Assembly: GCA_021780075.1 (NCBI GenBank)
Contig: JAJXZL010000050.1
Span: 35,553 to 99,552, forward strand
Length of the DNA stretch: 64,000 bases
From: Acidobacteriota bacterium
Lineage (GTDB): Bacteria; Acidobacteriota; Terriglobia; Terriglobales; Acidobacteriaceae
Direction: 5' to 3'
Under the pieces are notes generated by a model. That model did no database searches. It was not told the DNA's origin and was given only the letters and a program-made list of their open reading frames with translations. Of this stretch, positions 54,205-62,358 are shown piece after piece; position 1 is the first letter of the stretch, and every line of letters begins with the position of its first letter. A program made the translations under genes and the position numbers.

Positions 54205-56451
54205 ATGGCGACCGATACACTTTCCCAGGCAGCCGGCATCATTGGCGCGGCGGTACCTCGCATCGACGGCCCGTTGAAGACCACCGGGACTGCCCGCTAC
54301 GCAGTCGATCATGATTTCCCGGGCCTCGTGCACGCGGTTGCCGTGCAGGCCATCATCGGCAAAGGACGCATTCGCTCCCTCGACGCCTCCGCTGCCGAAA
54401 AGATGCCCGGCGTGTTGCTCGTACTGCATCACGGCAACATGAACGGCGTCTATCGCACCTTCCCGCACCAGGATGACGCGACTATCAGCGAAGTGCGCCC
54501 TCCGTTTGAGGACGACAGGATCTACTACTGGGGACAGTTCGTGGCCCTCGTCGTGGCAGAAACACTCGAGCAGGCCACCGCCGGGGCCGCCGCTGTTCGC
54601 ATCGAGTACGAGACAGAAACGCCCGACGTGCGCACCGACCTGAGCACCTACACCGGCCCGCGCGAGAGCAGTTGGAAGCGCGGCGACCCCGACAAGGCTC
54701 TTGCCTCCGCTCCGGTTGTCGTGGACGAAACCTACTCCACGCCTGTCGAAACGCATAATCCCATGGAGATGCACGGCACCGTCGCCGCGTGGGACGGCGA
54801 TGCTCTCACCCTCTACGAGTGTTCGCAGGGCGTGGTCAATCACCGCGTCGTCATGGCTGAGGTGCTCGGCATTCCGCGCGAGAATGTCCGCGTCATCTCG
54901 CGCTTCATCGGCTCCGGCTTCGGCGGCAAGCTTTTTCCCTGGCCGCAGTCCACGCTGGCTGCGGTTTCGGCACGCCAACTCAAGCGCCCGGTCAAGCTCA
55001 GCGTGGACCGCCGCATGATGTTCTCCAACGTCGGCCACCGCCCCCGCACCCAGCAGCGAATCCGCCTGGGAGCCACGCCGGATGGCAAGCTCACCGCCAT
55101 CCGCCACGACTTCTTCACCGAGACCTCCATGCTCGATGACTTCGTTGAGCACTGCGGCGAGCAGACGCCTTTCCTGTATAGCTGCCCTAATCTCGAAGTC
55201 ACCACCGGCATGGTGCGCCGCAATGTAGGCGCACCCGCACCCATGCGCGGACCCGGCGCCGTGCCCGGCCTCTTCGCGCTGGAGTCGGCAATGGACGAGC
55301 TGGCCATCAAGCTCAACATGGACCCGCTCGAATTGCGCCTGAAGAACGATGCCGAGCGCGACGAAGGCACCAATCGCCCCTTTTCCTCGCGCCATCTCAA
55401 GGAGTGCTACCTGACCGGCGCGGAGAAGATCGGCTGGAAGAGCCGCACGCCCGAGCCCGGCTCCATGCGCCGCGATGGCAAATTCATCGGTATGGGCCTC
55501 GCTGGCGCGTCCTGGGCTGCCGCGCGCATCCCCGCCACCGCCAGCGTCGAGCTTCGCCCCAACGGCCGTATTGCCGTGCGTTCTGCCACGCAGGACATCG
55601 GCACCGGCACCTACACCATCTTCGCCCAGGTGATGCACGCGCGGACCGGTGTGCCGATGGACCGTATCGATGTCTTCCTCGGCGACACCTCGCTGCCCGA
55701 AGGACCCATGTCCGGCGGCTCCATGGTCACCAGCGCCGTGCTGCCTGCCGCGACCAGCGCCGTCAATCAAGCCATCTCGCGGCTGCTTAATATTGCCACG
55801 CTGACCCAGGAATCACCTTTTCATGGAGCAAAGCCCGACACCCTCACCTTGTCAGAAGCGCGCATCCACGCGAAGGACAAGCCGGCCTCCAGCGGTATTC
55901 CTTTTGAGGAAGTGATTCGCATGGCCGACATGAGCGGCATCACCGCGACAGGAAGAACCAGCCCCTCTTGGGAAGACCCCAAGGCCAATCAATACTCCCT
56001 GCACTCCTTCGGCGCGCACTTTGCCGAGGTGGAGTGGGAGCCGGAGATTGCTCGCCTGCGCGTCAGCCGCATTTTCTCCGTTTTTGATTGCGGGCGCATC
56101 ATCAACAAGGGAGCCGGCGGTAATCAGATCCTTGGCGCAGCCGTCATGGGCCTGAGCATGGCCCTGCTTGAGGAGACAATCCACGACCCGCGCACCGGCC
56201 AGCCCATCAACGGCAACTTTGCCGACTACCTCGTCGCCACCTGCGCCGACCTTCCCGATCTCGACGTCACATTCCTCGATTATCCAGACCTGATCGTGAA
56301 CGAGTATGGCGCGCGCGGCATCGGCGAAATCGGCATGGCAGGCGTGGCCGCGGCCATTGCCTCGGCGACGCATCACGCTACTGGCGTGCGCGTGCGCGAA
56401 CTGCCCATTCGTATCGAGGATCTGCTCCAGTCGAAAATTCTTGAGGCTTGA
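54205..56451 (+). CDS. paoC: Periplasmic aldehyde/xanthine oxidoreductase, molybdopterin subunit (PaoC/YagR)
   Basis: This 748-residue molybdenum subunit contains GSGFGGKLFPWPQS, GAPAPMRGPGAVPG and RGIGEIGMAG, where Glu is the catalytic base of the xanthine oxidase family. The substrate is an aldehyde or N-heterocycle; sequence reading does not decide between them. GAAGGAGATACCT precedes ATG 54205. Its MCD cofactor would come from the mocA gene at 46.8 kb and the xdhC product immediately downstream. Confidence 0.94.
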   Translation: MATDTLSQAAGIIGAAVPRIDGPLKTTGTARYAVDHDFPGLVHAVAVQAIIGKGRIRSLDASAAEKMPGVLLVLHHGNMNGVYRTFPHQDDATISEVRPPFEDDRIYYWGQFVALVVAETLEQATAGAAAVRIEYETETPDVRTDLSTYTGPRESSWKRGDPDKALASAPVVVDETYSTPVETHNPMEMHGTVAAWDGDALTLYECSQGVVNHRVVMAEVLGIPRENVRVISRFIGSGFGGKLFPWPQSTLAAVSARQLKRPVKLSVDRRMMFSNVGHRPRTQQRIRLGATPDGKLTAIRHDFFTETSMLDDFVEHCGEQTPFLYSCPNLEVTTGMVRRNVGAPAPMRGPGAVPGLFALESAMDELAIKLNMDPLELRLKNDAERDEGTNRPFSSRHLKECYLTGAEKIGWKSRTPEPGSMRRDGKFIGMGLAGASWAAARIPATASVELRPNGRIAVRSATQDIGTGTYTIFAQVMHARTGVPMDRIDVFLGDTSLPEGPMSGGSMVTSAVLPAATSAVNQAISRLLNIATLTQESPFHGAKPDTLTLSEARIHAKDKPASSGIPFEEVIRMADMSGITATGRTSPSWEDPKANQYSLHSFGAHFAEVEWEPEIARLRVSRIFSVFDCGRIINKGAGGNQILGAAVMGLSMALLEETIHDPRTGQPINGNFADYLVATCADLPDLDVTFLDYPDLIVNEYGARGIGEIGMAGVAAAIASATHHATGVRVRELPIRIEDLLQSKILEA

Positions 56452-56467
56452 GCGACAATAGGAGTCG

Positions 56468-57589
56468 ATGACTGACTTGGAACGCATTCTGCCCCTGTGG
56501 CGCGAGCTGGAAGCCGCCGGGGCAGACTACGTCCTTGCGACCGTAGTCGCCGTTGAGGGCTCCAGCTATCGCAAGCCTGGCGCACGCATGCTCATCGCCC
56601 AGGATGGCCGCCGCGCCGGCACCGTGAGCGGCGGATGCCTCGAAGCTGAGGTCGCGCAGCGCGCCTGGTGGCTCACCTCATCCGGCCCTGTCGTCGAGCG
56701 CTACTCCACCTTGGCCGATGACGGCGACATGCCCTACGGCTCCGGCTGCGGCGGCGTGGTCTACATCCTGCTGGAACGCCGCCAGACGGCGCGCCCGCTG
56801 CTCGTCGCGCTCGAAGCCGCCTTCCACGCGCGCACTTCGCTCGCCATCGCAACAATTCTCGAAGGTGAAGACATTGGCCGCCGCGCCTTTGCGGGCGCCA
56901 CTGCCGAGCTGGGCCACTCCGACCTGCACGATCTTGCCCGCCTTGCCCTCGAGAAGCGCAAGATAGCGGAAAGCGCCGTGCCGCTCGACGGCGTACCGAC
57001 CCGCGTCTGGACCGACTATCGTCCCGCTCGTCCCGGACTCTGGATCTTCGGCGCAGGCGATGACGCAAAGCCGCTTCTGAGCATCGCGCGCGAACTTGGC
57101 TGGTTTGTGGCCGTCGCCGATGGACGCGTTCATCTCGCCACGCGCGAGCGCTTCGCAGCCGCCGATGAGGTCCACGCCCTGCCCATCACGGCGCTTCCCG
57201 CAGCCGCCCCGCAGCACTTCCAGCCGCATCCCACCGATGCAGCCATCGTCATGAGCCACAGCTTCGAGCAGGACTCTCACATACTGGCCTCGTTGCTGGC
57301 CCTCGACTTGCCACTCGCTTATCTCGGCGTACTCGGCCCGCAGCGCCGCACCCGTGATTTGCTCGCGGAAGCCGCGCGCCTGCTCGATCTTTCCAAGGTC
57401 GAGGAGCGCGTCGACATCTGGCTACAGCACTTGCACGCGCCCACCGGCCTAGACCTAGGCTCGGAGACGCCAGCTACCGTCGCGCTCTCGATTCTCGCGG
57501 AGGTGCAGCAGGCGCTTACCGCAGCCACAGCCCTGCCGCTGCGCCAGGTGCGCTGTTACACCGGCAGTCTCACCACCGCAAAGCACTAG
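56468..57589 (+). CDS. xdhC: XdhC/PaoD-family cofactor insertion chaperone
   Basis: This 373-residue protein has an N-terminal XdhC/CoxI domain (VVAVEGSSYRKPGARMLIAQ and GTVSGGCLEAEV) and a C-terminal Rossmann domain (PGLWIFGAGDDAKPLLSIA). XdhC-family proteins bind molybdenum cofactor and deliver it, sulfurated, to the hydroxylase. It is 16 bp after paoC and completes the operon. It converges on the DJ-1 gene. Confidence 0.92.
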   Translation: MTDLERILPLWRELEAAGADYVLATVVAVEGSSYRKPGARMLIAQDGRRAGTVSGGCLEAEVAQRAWWLTSSGPVVERYSTLADDGDMPYGSGCGGVVYILLERRQTARPLLVALEAAFHARTSLAIATILEGEDIGRRAFAGATAELGHSDLHDLARLALEKRKIAESAVPLDGVPTRVWTDYRPARPGLWIFGAGDDAKPLLSIARELGWFVAVADGRVHLATRERFAAADEVHALPITALPAAAPQHFQPHPTDAAIVMSHSFEQDSHILASLLALDLPLAYLGVLGPQRRTRDLLAEAARLLDLSKVEERVDIWLQHLHAPTGLDLGSETPATVALSILAEVQQALTAATALPLRQVRCYTGSLTTAKH

Positions 57590-57616
57590 GGCCCCGCCTG
57601 CTCGCCGGCTATCTCA

Positions 57617-58216
57617 TCAACTCTGCTCACCCTCAAGAGAAGCAAAGTGCTGGTCCAGCACATCAAGAAACTTTCCCAGCCATGCCGGATGCGCTGTCCA
57701 GGCAGGCCCAGTTACGAGCTTCCCATCCACTACCGCATCTGAGAAATCCACCGCCACAAACGTGCCCCCGGCCAACTCCACCTCAGGCGCGCATGCGGGA
57801 TAGCAGTTCAGCTTTCTGCCCTTCAGCACGTTCGCCGCCGCCAGCAACTGCGCTCCATGGCACAGGGAGGCAATCGGCTTGCCCGCCTTGTCAAAGTGCC
57901 GCACAATGTCCAGCACGTTTGCGTTCAGCCGCAGATACTCTGGTGCGCGCCCGCCCGGAATCACCAGCGCGTCGTAACTGGTAGCGTCAATCTCGTCAAA
58001 GGTCGCGTTCAGCGTAAAGTTGTGCCCGCGCTTCTCCGTATATGTCTGGTCACCCTCAAAGTCATGAATCGCCGTCCGCACCTGGTCGCCCTTCTTCTTG
58101 CCGGGACACACCGCATGCACCGTGTGGCCCACCATCTGCAGTGCCTGAAACGGAACCATAACCTCGTAGTCCTCAACAAAATCGCCTGCCAGCATCAACA
58201 GCTTTGCCTGTCTCAT
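57617..58216 (-). CDS. DJ-1/PfpI family protein
   Basis: This 199-residue flavodoxin-like protein has the nucleophile elbow [12 protein letters not shown], with Cys followed by His, and the acidic Glu near the N terminus ([12 protein letters not shown]). Members include the Hsp31/PfpI glyoxalase- and deglycase-type proteins. ATG 58216 (MRQAKLLML) follows GGAGACGATGG, and the frame upstream lacks similarity. Role: probably protection against reactive carbonyls, inferred from family and from the nearby aldehyde enzymes. Confidence 0.88.
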   Translation of the reverse strand: MRQAKLLMLAGDFVEDYEVMVPFQALQMVGHTVHAVCPGKKKGDQVRTAIHDFEGDQTYTEKRGHNFTLNATFDEIDATSYDALVIPGGRAPEYLRLNANVLDIVRHFDKAGKPIASLCHGAQLLAAANVLKGRKLNCYPACAPEVELAGGTFVAVDFSDAVVDGKLVTGPAWTAHPAWLGKFLDVLDQHFASLEGEQS

Positions 58217-58376
58217 CCCATCGTCTCCATTCAGAAAAATCACCGTGCAGCTTCGGCGCAATGTGCCAACACGTCTTTCGATGCCATTCTCACCCAATCG
58301 GCTCATCCGGCACCAATCCGTATTGAGAACGCACTCAAATTCTGCCGCAATATTTGCAGTCTCGTACAATCTCCTC

Positions 58377-59081
58377 ATGCCCGCTTCCCCCGCCACCCTC
58401 GATGCCCTCAACGCAAGCATCGCGGCTTGCGAGCGATGCCCTCGCCTCCGCACATACTGTGATGAGGTTGCGCGCGTGCGCCGTCGCGCCTACTTGGACT
58501 GGGAGTACTGGGGCAAGCCTGTTCCCTCCTTCGGTGACCCGCAGGCGCAGGTCCTTGCGCTCGGTCTTGCCCCCGGGGCACACGGATCCAACCGCACCGG
58601 ACGCCCTTTCACCGGCGATGGCTCAGGCGACTTTCTCTATCCCGTGCTCCACGAAACCGGCTTCGCCTCACAGCCCACCGCCACATCGCTCCACGACGGC
58701 CTCAAGCTCACTAATCTCTGGATTACCTCCGTCGTCCGCTGTGCCCCGCCCGGCAACAAACCAACTCCCCAGGAACTCCGCAACTGCGCCCTCTGGCTTG
58801 ATGAAGAAATGCGCCTTCTCCGCAATCTCCGCGTCGTCGTCTGCCTCGGCCGCATCGCCTTTGACGGCCTTCTTGCCCACGCTCTGCGCACCGGCCACCT
58901 CACATCGCGCTCCGGTCTCACCTTTGCCCACGCAGCCGAGCACGCACTGCCCAACGGTCTTCGTGTCATCACCAGCTTTCACCCCTCGCTGCAGAACACC
59001 AACACCGGACGCCTCACCCGCGCCATGTTTCTCGCCGTATTTCTGCGCGCCAGGCAACTCGCCGCCCTGCCTGTGGGCTGA
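58377..59081 (+). CDS. udgB: Uracil-DNA glycosylase, type 5 (UdgB)
   Basis: This 234-residue UDG superfamily protein has [20 protein letters not shown] at motif A, consistent with family 5 in lacking the catalytic Asn/Asp of family 1. The [14 protein letters not shown] motif B is also present. Cys pairs (CERCPRL and others) provide an iron-sulfur cluster typical of families 4 and 5. It removes uracil, hypoxanthine and related bases from DNA. ATG 58377 is chosen by family start. Confidence 0.88.
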   Translation: MPASPATLDALNASIAACERCPRLRTYCDEVARVRRRAYLDWEYWGKPVPSFGDPQAQVLALGLAPGAHGSNRTGRPFTGDGSGDFLYPVLHETGFASQPTATSLHDGLKLTNLWITSVVRCAPPGNKPTPQELRNCALWLDEEMRLLRNLRVVVCLGRIAFDGLLAHALRTGHLTSRSGLTFAHAAEHALPNGLRVITSFHPSLQNTNTGRLTRAMFLAVFLRARQLAALPVG

Positions 59082-59125
59082 CAGCCGCATAAAGGCATGG
59101 ACCAGCAATCCGCCGCTCGTCTACG

Positions 59126-59620
59126 ATGGTGCGCACCATGTTCAAGCTCTCCAAAACCATTGTCCCCACTGCCTGCCTCCTGCTCTGCATCGGCGCAAGT
59201 CCACAAGCCGTAAAATTGGACCACTGGTCTCACGCGCAGCTCATGGAGCGCGCTCAGCATCTGCGGCAGTTGGCAGCACACGGTAAAGGCGTAGCCAGCG
59301 AAACCCTGGAGAAGTATCCGGGCCACTTCACCATGCTCGCCTTTCGCGAACGCACCGGCGGCGCGGAAGAGCACCAGAACTTCGCAGACATCTTCTACAT
59401 ACTCGACGGTCATGCGACCGAGCTGACAGGAGGCGAAATTGTCGGCCAGAAGATGAGCGCACCGGGCGAAATGAGCGGCACATCCGTCAATGGCGGCTCC
59501 GCGCAGGAACTCAACACAGGCGATATCGTGCACATTCCCGCAGGCGTACCGCATCAGATGCTCGTGCCCGAAGGCGGCACCATCACTTACTTCGTCGTCA
59601 AGGTTCAGGAGACGCGCTGA
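59126..59620 (+). CDS. Exported cupin-domain protein
   Basis: This 164-residue protein has a signal peptide (KLSKTIVPTACLLLCIGASP, with a Cys that could be a lipobox or simply part of the hydrophobic core). A cupin core follows: EEHQNFADIFYILDGHATEL and NTGDIVHIPAGVPHQMLV, the metal-binding His/Glu motifs. ATG 59126 or 59138 may start it. Function unknown. Confidence 0.75.
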   Translation: MVRTMFKLSKTIVPTACLLLCIGASPQAVKLDHWSHAQLMERAQHLRQLAAHGKGVASETLEKYPGHFTMLAFRERTGGAEEHQNFADIFYILDGHATELTGGEIVGQKMSAPGEMSGTSVNGGSAQELNTGDIVHIPAGVPHQMLVPEGGTITYFVVKVQETR

Positions 59621-59654
59621 GAAAGCGAAATACGCGCTGCGCCGGCGCAAATCA

Positions 59655-59729
59655 TGGAGCGGGAGACCGGGATCGAACCGGCGACATTCAGCTTGGGAAG
59701 CTGACGTTCTACCACTGAACTACTCCCGC
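59655..59729 (-). tRNA. tRNA-Gly (anticodon CCC)
   Basis: The minus strand reads a full 75-base cloverleaf. The acceptor arms are GCGGGAG/CTCCCGC, the D stem GTTC/GAAC, and the anticodon stem TCAGC/GCTGA with loop TTCCCAA. The T stem is GCCGG/CCGGT with TTCGATC, followed by discriminator T and an encoded CCA. A tyrosine integrase lies on the 5' side of this tRNA. Confidence 0.95.
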
Positions 59730-59764
59730 CCTTTAAAATCAATAATTTAACTCTAAAATCTTTG

Positions 59765-59785
59765 TGGTGTCCGTTTTGGTGTCCG
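59765..59785. repeat. Direct repeats TGGTGTCCG near the integrase
   Basis: TGGTGTCCG occurs at 59765-59773 and 59777-59785, with a 12-bp period, between the tRNA 5' end and the integrase start. They could be arm-type integrase-binding sites or part of its promoter. The rest of the 59730-59850 gap is AT-rich. Confidence 0.5.
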
Positions 59786-59850
59786 AAATGATACCCTAAG
59801 GTCGAATCCGGCAGAACAAAAGCACCACTGAGAAGCGACGAAGACACGAC

Positions 59851-61140
59851 ATGGACACCACGGATACCAAAAGTCATCGAGTCAACCTTACGCAGAAACG
59901 CAAAACGGAAACCGGTCAGTGGCAATTCTATCCGGTCCAGCGTTCTGGAAACAAGCCAGACCCGCGTCTCATCCTCATTGACGGAGAGCCAGCCTCCTGG
60001 AAGGGCGGAGGCGCGTTCTATTTGGACTGGAGAGAGGATGGGAAGCGAACCCGCAAAAAAGCTGGGAAGGCGCCGCGAGAGGCCCTGGATGCGTGGCGAA
60101 AAGCTGCAGGTGTGGCGAATGGTTCAATTCCCGCTGATGAGACCGAGAAGAATGAGGGAACCGAGGGGAAGACATCCATTTCGATTCAGGACGGCGTCAA
60201 ACAATACCTTGAAGCGGTAGCGGCTACGAAGGGAGCCGAAACTCACCGTTCTTACAAGACGTGCTTAAGGTGGGCGGAGCAGCACATCACCAAGCACCTC
60301 GTCTATCGGCTTGACCGTAAGGATCTGCTTGGCTTATTCGCTGCAGGCCGTGAAGAGGAGTTGAATCAGAAGACAATCAACAAGCGCGTAACCGTAGTCC
60401 TCAACATGGTCAGGCACAACGACCACGACATCAAACTCAAGAAGGGCGACTGGCCGAAGACCACGGAAAAACCGATTGAGGTCTATACAGAAGAAGAGAT
60501 GCAGAAATTCTTCGCCGCCTGCGCCGAAGATGAGCGTTTGTTGTTTCAGGTGTTCCTGTGCACTGGCTTCCGCGATAAGGAGGTCGCGCACCTTATGTGG
60601 TCTGATATTGATTATCGACTCTCGAAGATCATGGTGACTGCCAAGGCTGAGCATGAGTTCAGCCCGAAATCATACGAAATTCGCTCCGTCAATGTGCCCC
60701 GGTCATTGCTCGACTCGCTCAAGAAGCGCCAGAAAAGCAGTCAAAGCCTGCTAGTGTTCCCATCTGCTCCACATCCCACGCGGAAAGCGTATGGCGGCGG
60801 GATCGACAAGCACATGCTTGAGACGTGTAAAGAGATTGCGCTTCGCGCGGGTCTCAACTGCGGCCACTGCTCCGGTACGTACACCGTAAAAAGGAGCAAA
60901 ACGAGAAAGGAAAAAGTCCTCTTTTCGTGCAAGACTGACCCGCGCTGTGAACGGTGGTACCTGCACAAGTGGCGTCACACTTACGCATCGCACATGATTG
61001 GAGTACTTGGCCTAAAGGGGTTGCAGTTGGCAATGGGGCACAAAGACATTGCGACAACTAGCAAATACCTCCACTTCCTTGGCGGCGACGGCGTCAAGGA
61101 AAAAGTGGAGGCTTCGGACCTGGCGAAGTTAATCCGCTAG
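59851..61140 (+). CDS. Tyrosine recombinase/integrase with zinc-ribbon-like insert
   Basis: This 429-residue phage-type integrase has an N-terminal SAM-like core-binding domain (ISIQDGVKQYLEAVAATKGA). In the catalytic domain the first Arg is in CTGFRDKEVAHLMW, the HxxR box is HKWRHTYASHMIG, and the nucleophile Tyr is in TTSKYLHFLG. Between the Lys region and HxxR is an unusual CGHC...C-x5-C segment that looks like a zinc ribbon. It probably mobilises or mobilised the island at the right of the window. Confidence 0.9.
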   Translation: MDTTDTKSHRVNLTQKRKTETGQWQFYPVQRSGNKPDPRLILIDGEPASWKGGGAFYLDWREDGKRTRKKAGKAPREALDAWRKAAGVANGSIPADETEKNEGTEGKTSISIQDGVKQYLEAVAATKGAETHRSYKTCLRWAEQHITKHLVYRLDRKDLLGLFAAGREEELNQKTINKRVTVVLNMVRHNDHDIKLKKGDWPKTTEKPIEVYTEEEMQKFFAACAEDERLLFQVFLCTGFRDKEVAHLMWSDIDYRLSKIMVTAKAEHEFSPKSYEIRSVNVPRSLLDSLKKRQKSSQSLLVFPSAPHPTRKAYGGGIDKHMLETCKEIALRAGLNCGHCSGTYTVKRSKTRKEKVLFSCKTDPRCERWYLHKWRHTYASHMIGVLGLKGLQLAMGHKDIATTSKYLHFLGGDGVKEKVEASDLAKLIR

Positions 61141-61412
61141 TTCTTAAAATGCCGCAGGAATTCCTCTTGAGCTTCCCGATTCTCCTTCAGAAGTTGCCGG
61201 TAGGCTTTTGCAATGTTGGGGTCCTTACTCGCAACCCACATAGCCAGAGCGGACGGGTCATAGACCCATGTTCCACCCAGCAATGCAGAGGGAATCTGCT
61301 TGGACTCGCTCATCCTGTAGACCTTGGTCTTCGAAAAGCCAAAGACATCGACTACGTCCTCTACTTTGAGAGGTCGGTCGAACGAATTCAGCTTGGCGAT
61401 CAGGTTGAACAC
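61137..61412 (-). CDS. Excisionase/MerR-like helix-turn-helix protein
   Basis: This 91-residue protein starts at GTG 61412. An HTH_17-like segment (LKVEDVVDVFGFSKTKVYRM) with a following wing (IPSALLGGTWVYDPSALAMW) resembles excisionase-type DNA-binding proteins. It ends on the same bases as the integrase stop, convergently. It probably works with the integrase, as a recombination directionality factor or regulator. Confidence 0.65.
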   Translation of the reverse strand: MFNLIAKLNSFDRPLKVEDVVDVFGFSKTKVYRMSESKQIPSALLGGTWVYDPSALAMWVASKDPNIAKAYRQLLKENREAQEEFLRHFKN

Positions 61413-61891
61413 TGTCCAATTCGCCTCAAATGCCGTTGGTTCCTGTGCGGCGAGTCACATCGTTGATCCACAGTTTCCGTTTATGATTGCCTTCGAGATG
61501 ATGTCGGGCAACAAGCACTGCAGCCTCGATGGCTTCATCTTCTAGGTCGGCTCTGAATCAAGTGCCCGATTCAAGTACAGCAACTTCAGAATAGAGATCC
61601 CTCTATTTATCTCCTATACCTCCGGGAACAAAATCTTTGCTATTTCCGGCCACACATGTTTCGTGACATGCCAGGGCATGAACTTGAGCGGCAAGTCAAG
61701 TCTTCGCGAGCAAACATGAGGGCAAAATCTATACGGGCGGCCTTCTTTTTGGGGCGATGCAGGGAGATCCGATCCGGACGGAGATTTCTATAGTGCGCTG
61801 AAGATCGACGGGCATGTCTCTATAGCAGAAGCCTCCAACGAGAGTCGGCAAAGGACAATCGCGGGAGTCCGTCTCGTCGTCAAATGCGTAC
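61413..61891. other. Non-coding or decayed region right of the integrase
   Basis: This is 479 bp with no supported gene. A short minus-strand frame (about 61437-61560, containing ARHHLEGNHKRKLWINDVTR) has no canonical start. Short plus-strand frames such as GKIYTGGLLFGAMQGDP (near 61725-61780) look like fragments of lost genes. I cannot assign any of them. Confidence 0.4.
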
Positions 61892-62219
61892 ATGCAGGGG
61901 CTCAGACGCGCGTTCGACGAAGAGTACGCGAATGCCGGCTTCACTTGGGGCGAGGTAAAAGCCGCGCTCAATGGAGTGTTTGATCATCTCCACATCTACG
62001 TCATCAACAGCAGCAGTGACGAGGTGCTCGACTACGCGAAATACGAAAGAGAGGGTGTTGGGCTCACCGCTATCGCGGTAGGGGGTTTAAGCCTGTCACG
62101 CGGATTCAGTGGCCGACTGAGAGAGAGCTATATCGTCTCAACCGATACTGATTTGAACGACAGGAACTTCGACCTGATCTCTGAGCATTGGCGCAACGGA
62201 TTCGGAGGGCGGTCAGAGG
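61892..62219 (+). pseudogene. Z1-domain helicase fragment
   Basis: The frame from 61892 encodes a piece of the Z1 (SF2 helicase-associated) domain. FTWGEVKAALNGVF, IYVINSSSDEVLDYAKYE and LTAIAVGGLSLSRGFS match the Z1 hallmark GG..LSRG. After SRGFS (about 62110) the expected ...LEGL..SYFLR block is missing and similarity stops, although the frame stays open to 62308. The N-terminal helicase part is also absent. Z1 proteins are known from predicted restriction-type systems with GHKL/MORC ATPases. Here only a remnant remains. Confidence 0.75.
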
Positions 62220-62220
62220 A

Positions 62221-62343
62221 ACCCATCAACGTATCGTCGCTCTTCGTGCAGCGGGCCAAACCATCAAACGCACCGCCGAGTTGGCCGGTTGTAGCAGTAG
62301 CCAGGTGAAACGCATCTGGGCGAAGCATCGATCCGCAGACTGA
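62221..62343 (+). pseudogene. Serine resolvase C-terminal HTH fragment (inverted piece)
   Basis: The plus-strand frame beginning ACC 62221 reads THQRIVALRAAGQTIKRTAE then LAGCSSSQVKRIWAKHRSAD and stop at TGA 62341-62343. This is the C-terminal helix-turn-helix of a Tn3-type resolvase/invertase. Its N-terminal remainder is on the minus strand at 63043-63536, ending exactly where this piece would continue. Confidence 0.85.
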
Positions 62344-62358
62344 ATGAGAACGGCAAGC

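Noticed and set aside
59655..59729. tRNA-Gly as the attachment site of the integrase
   Set aside because: The integrase lies on the 5' side, and no duplicate of the tRNA 3' end is visible in the window, so I do not call an att site.
61729..61971. Minus-strand frame antisense to the Z1 fragment
   Set aside because: It overlaps recognisable Z1 sequence on the other strand and has no identifiable domain.
62128..62358. C-terminal tail of the minus-strand PD-(D/E)XK reading frame
   Set aside because: The frame stays open but runs antisense through the resolvase HTH fragment and Z1 fragment. Family similarity ends near 62359, so this tail is an artefact of the rearrangement.
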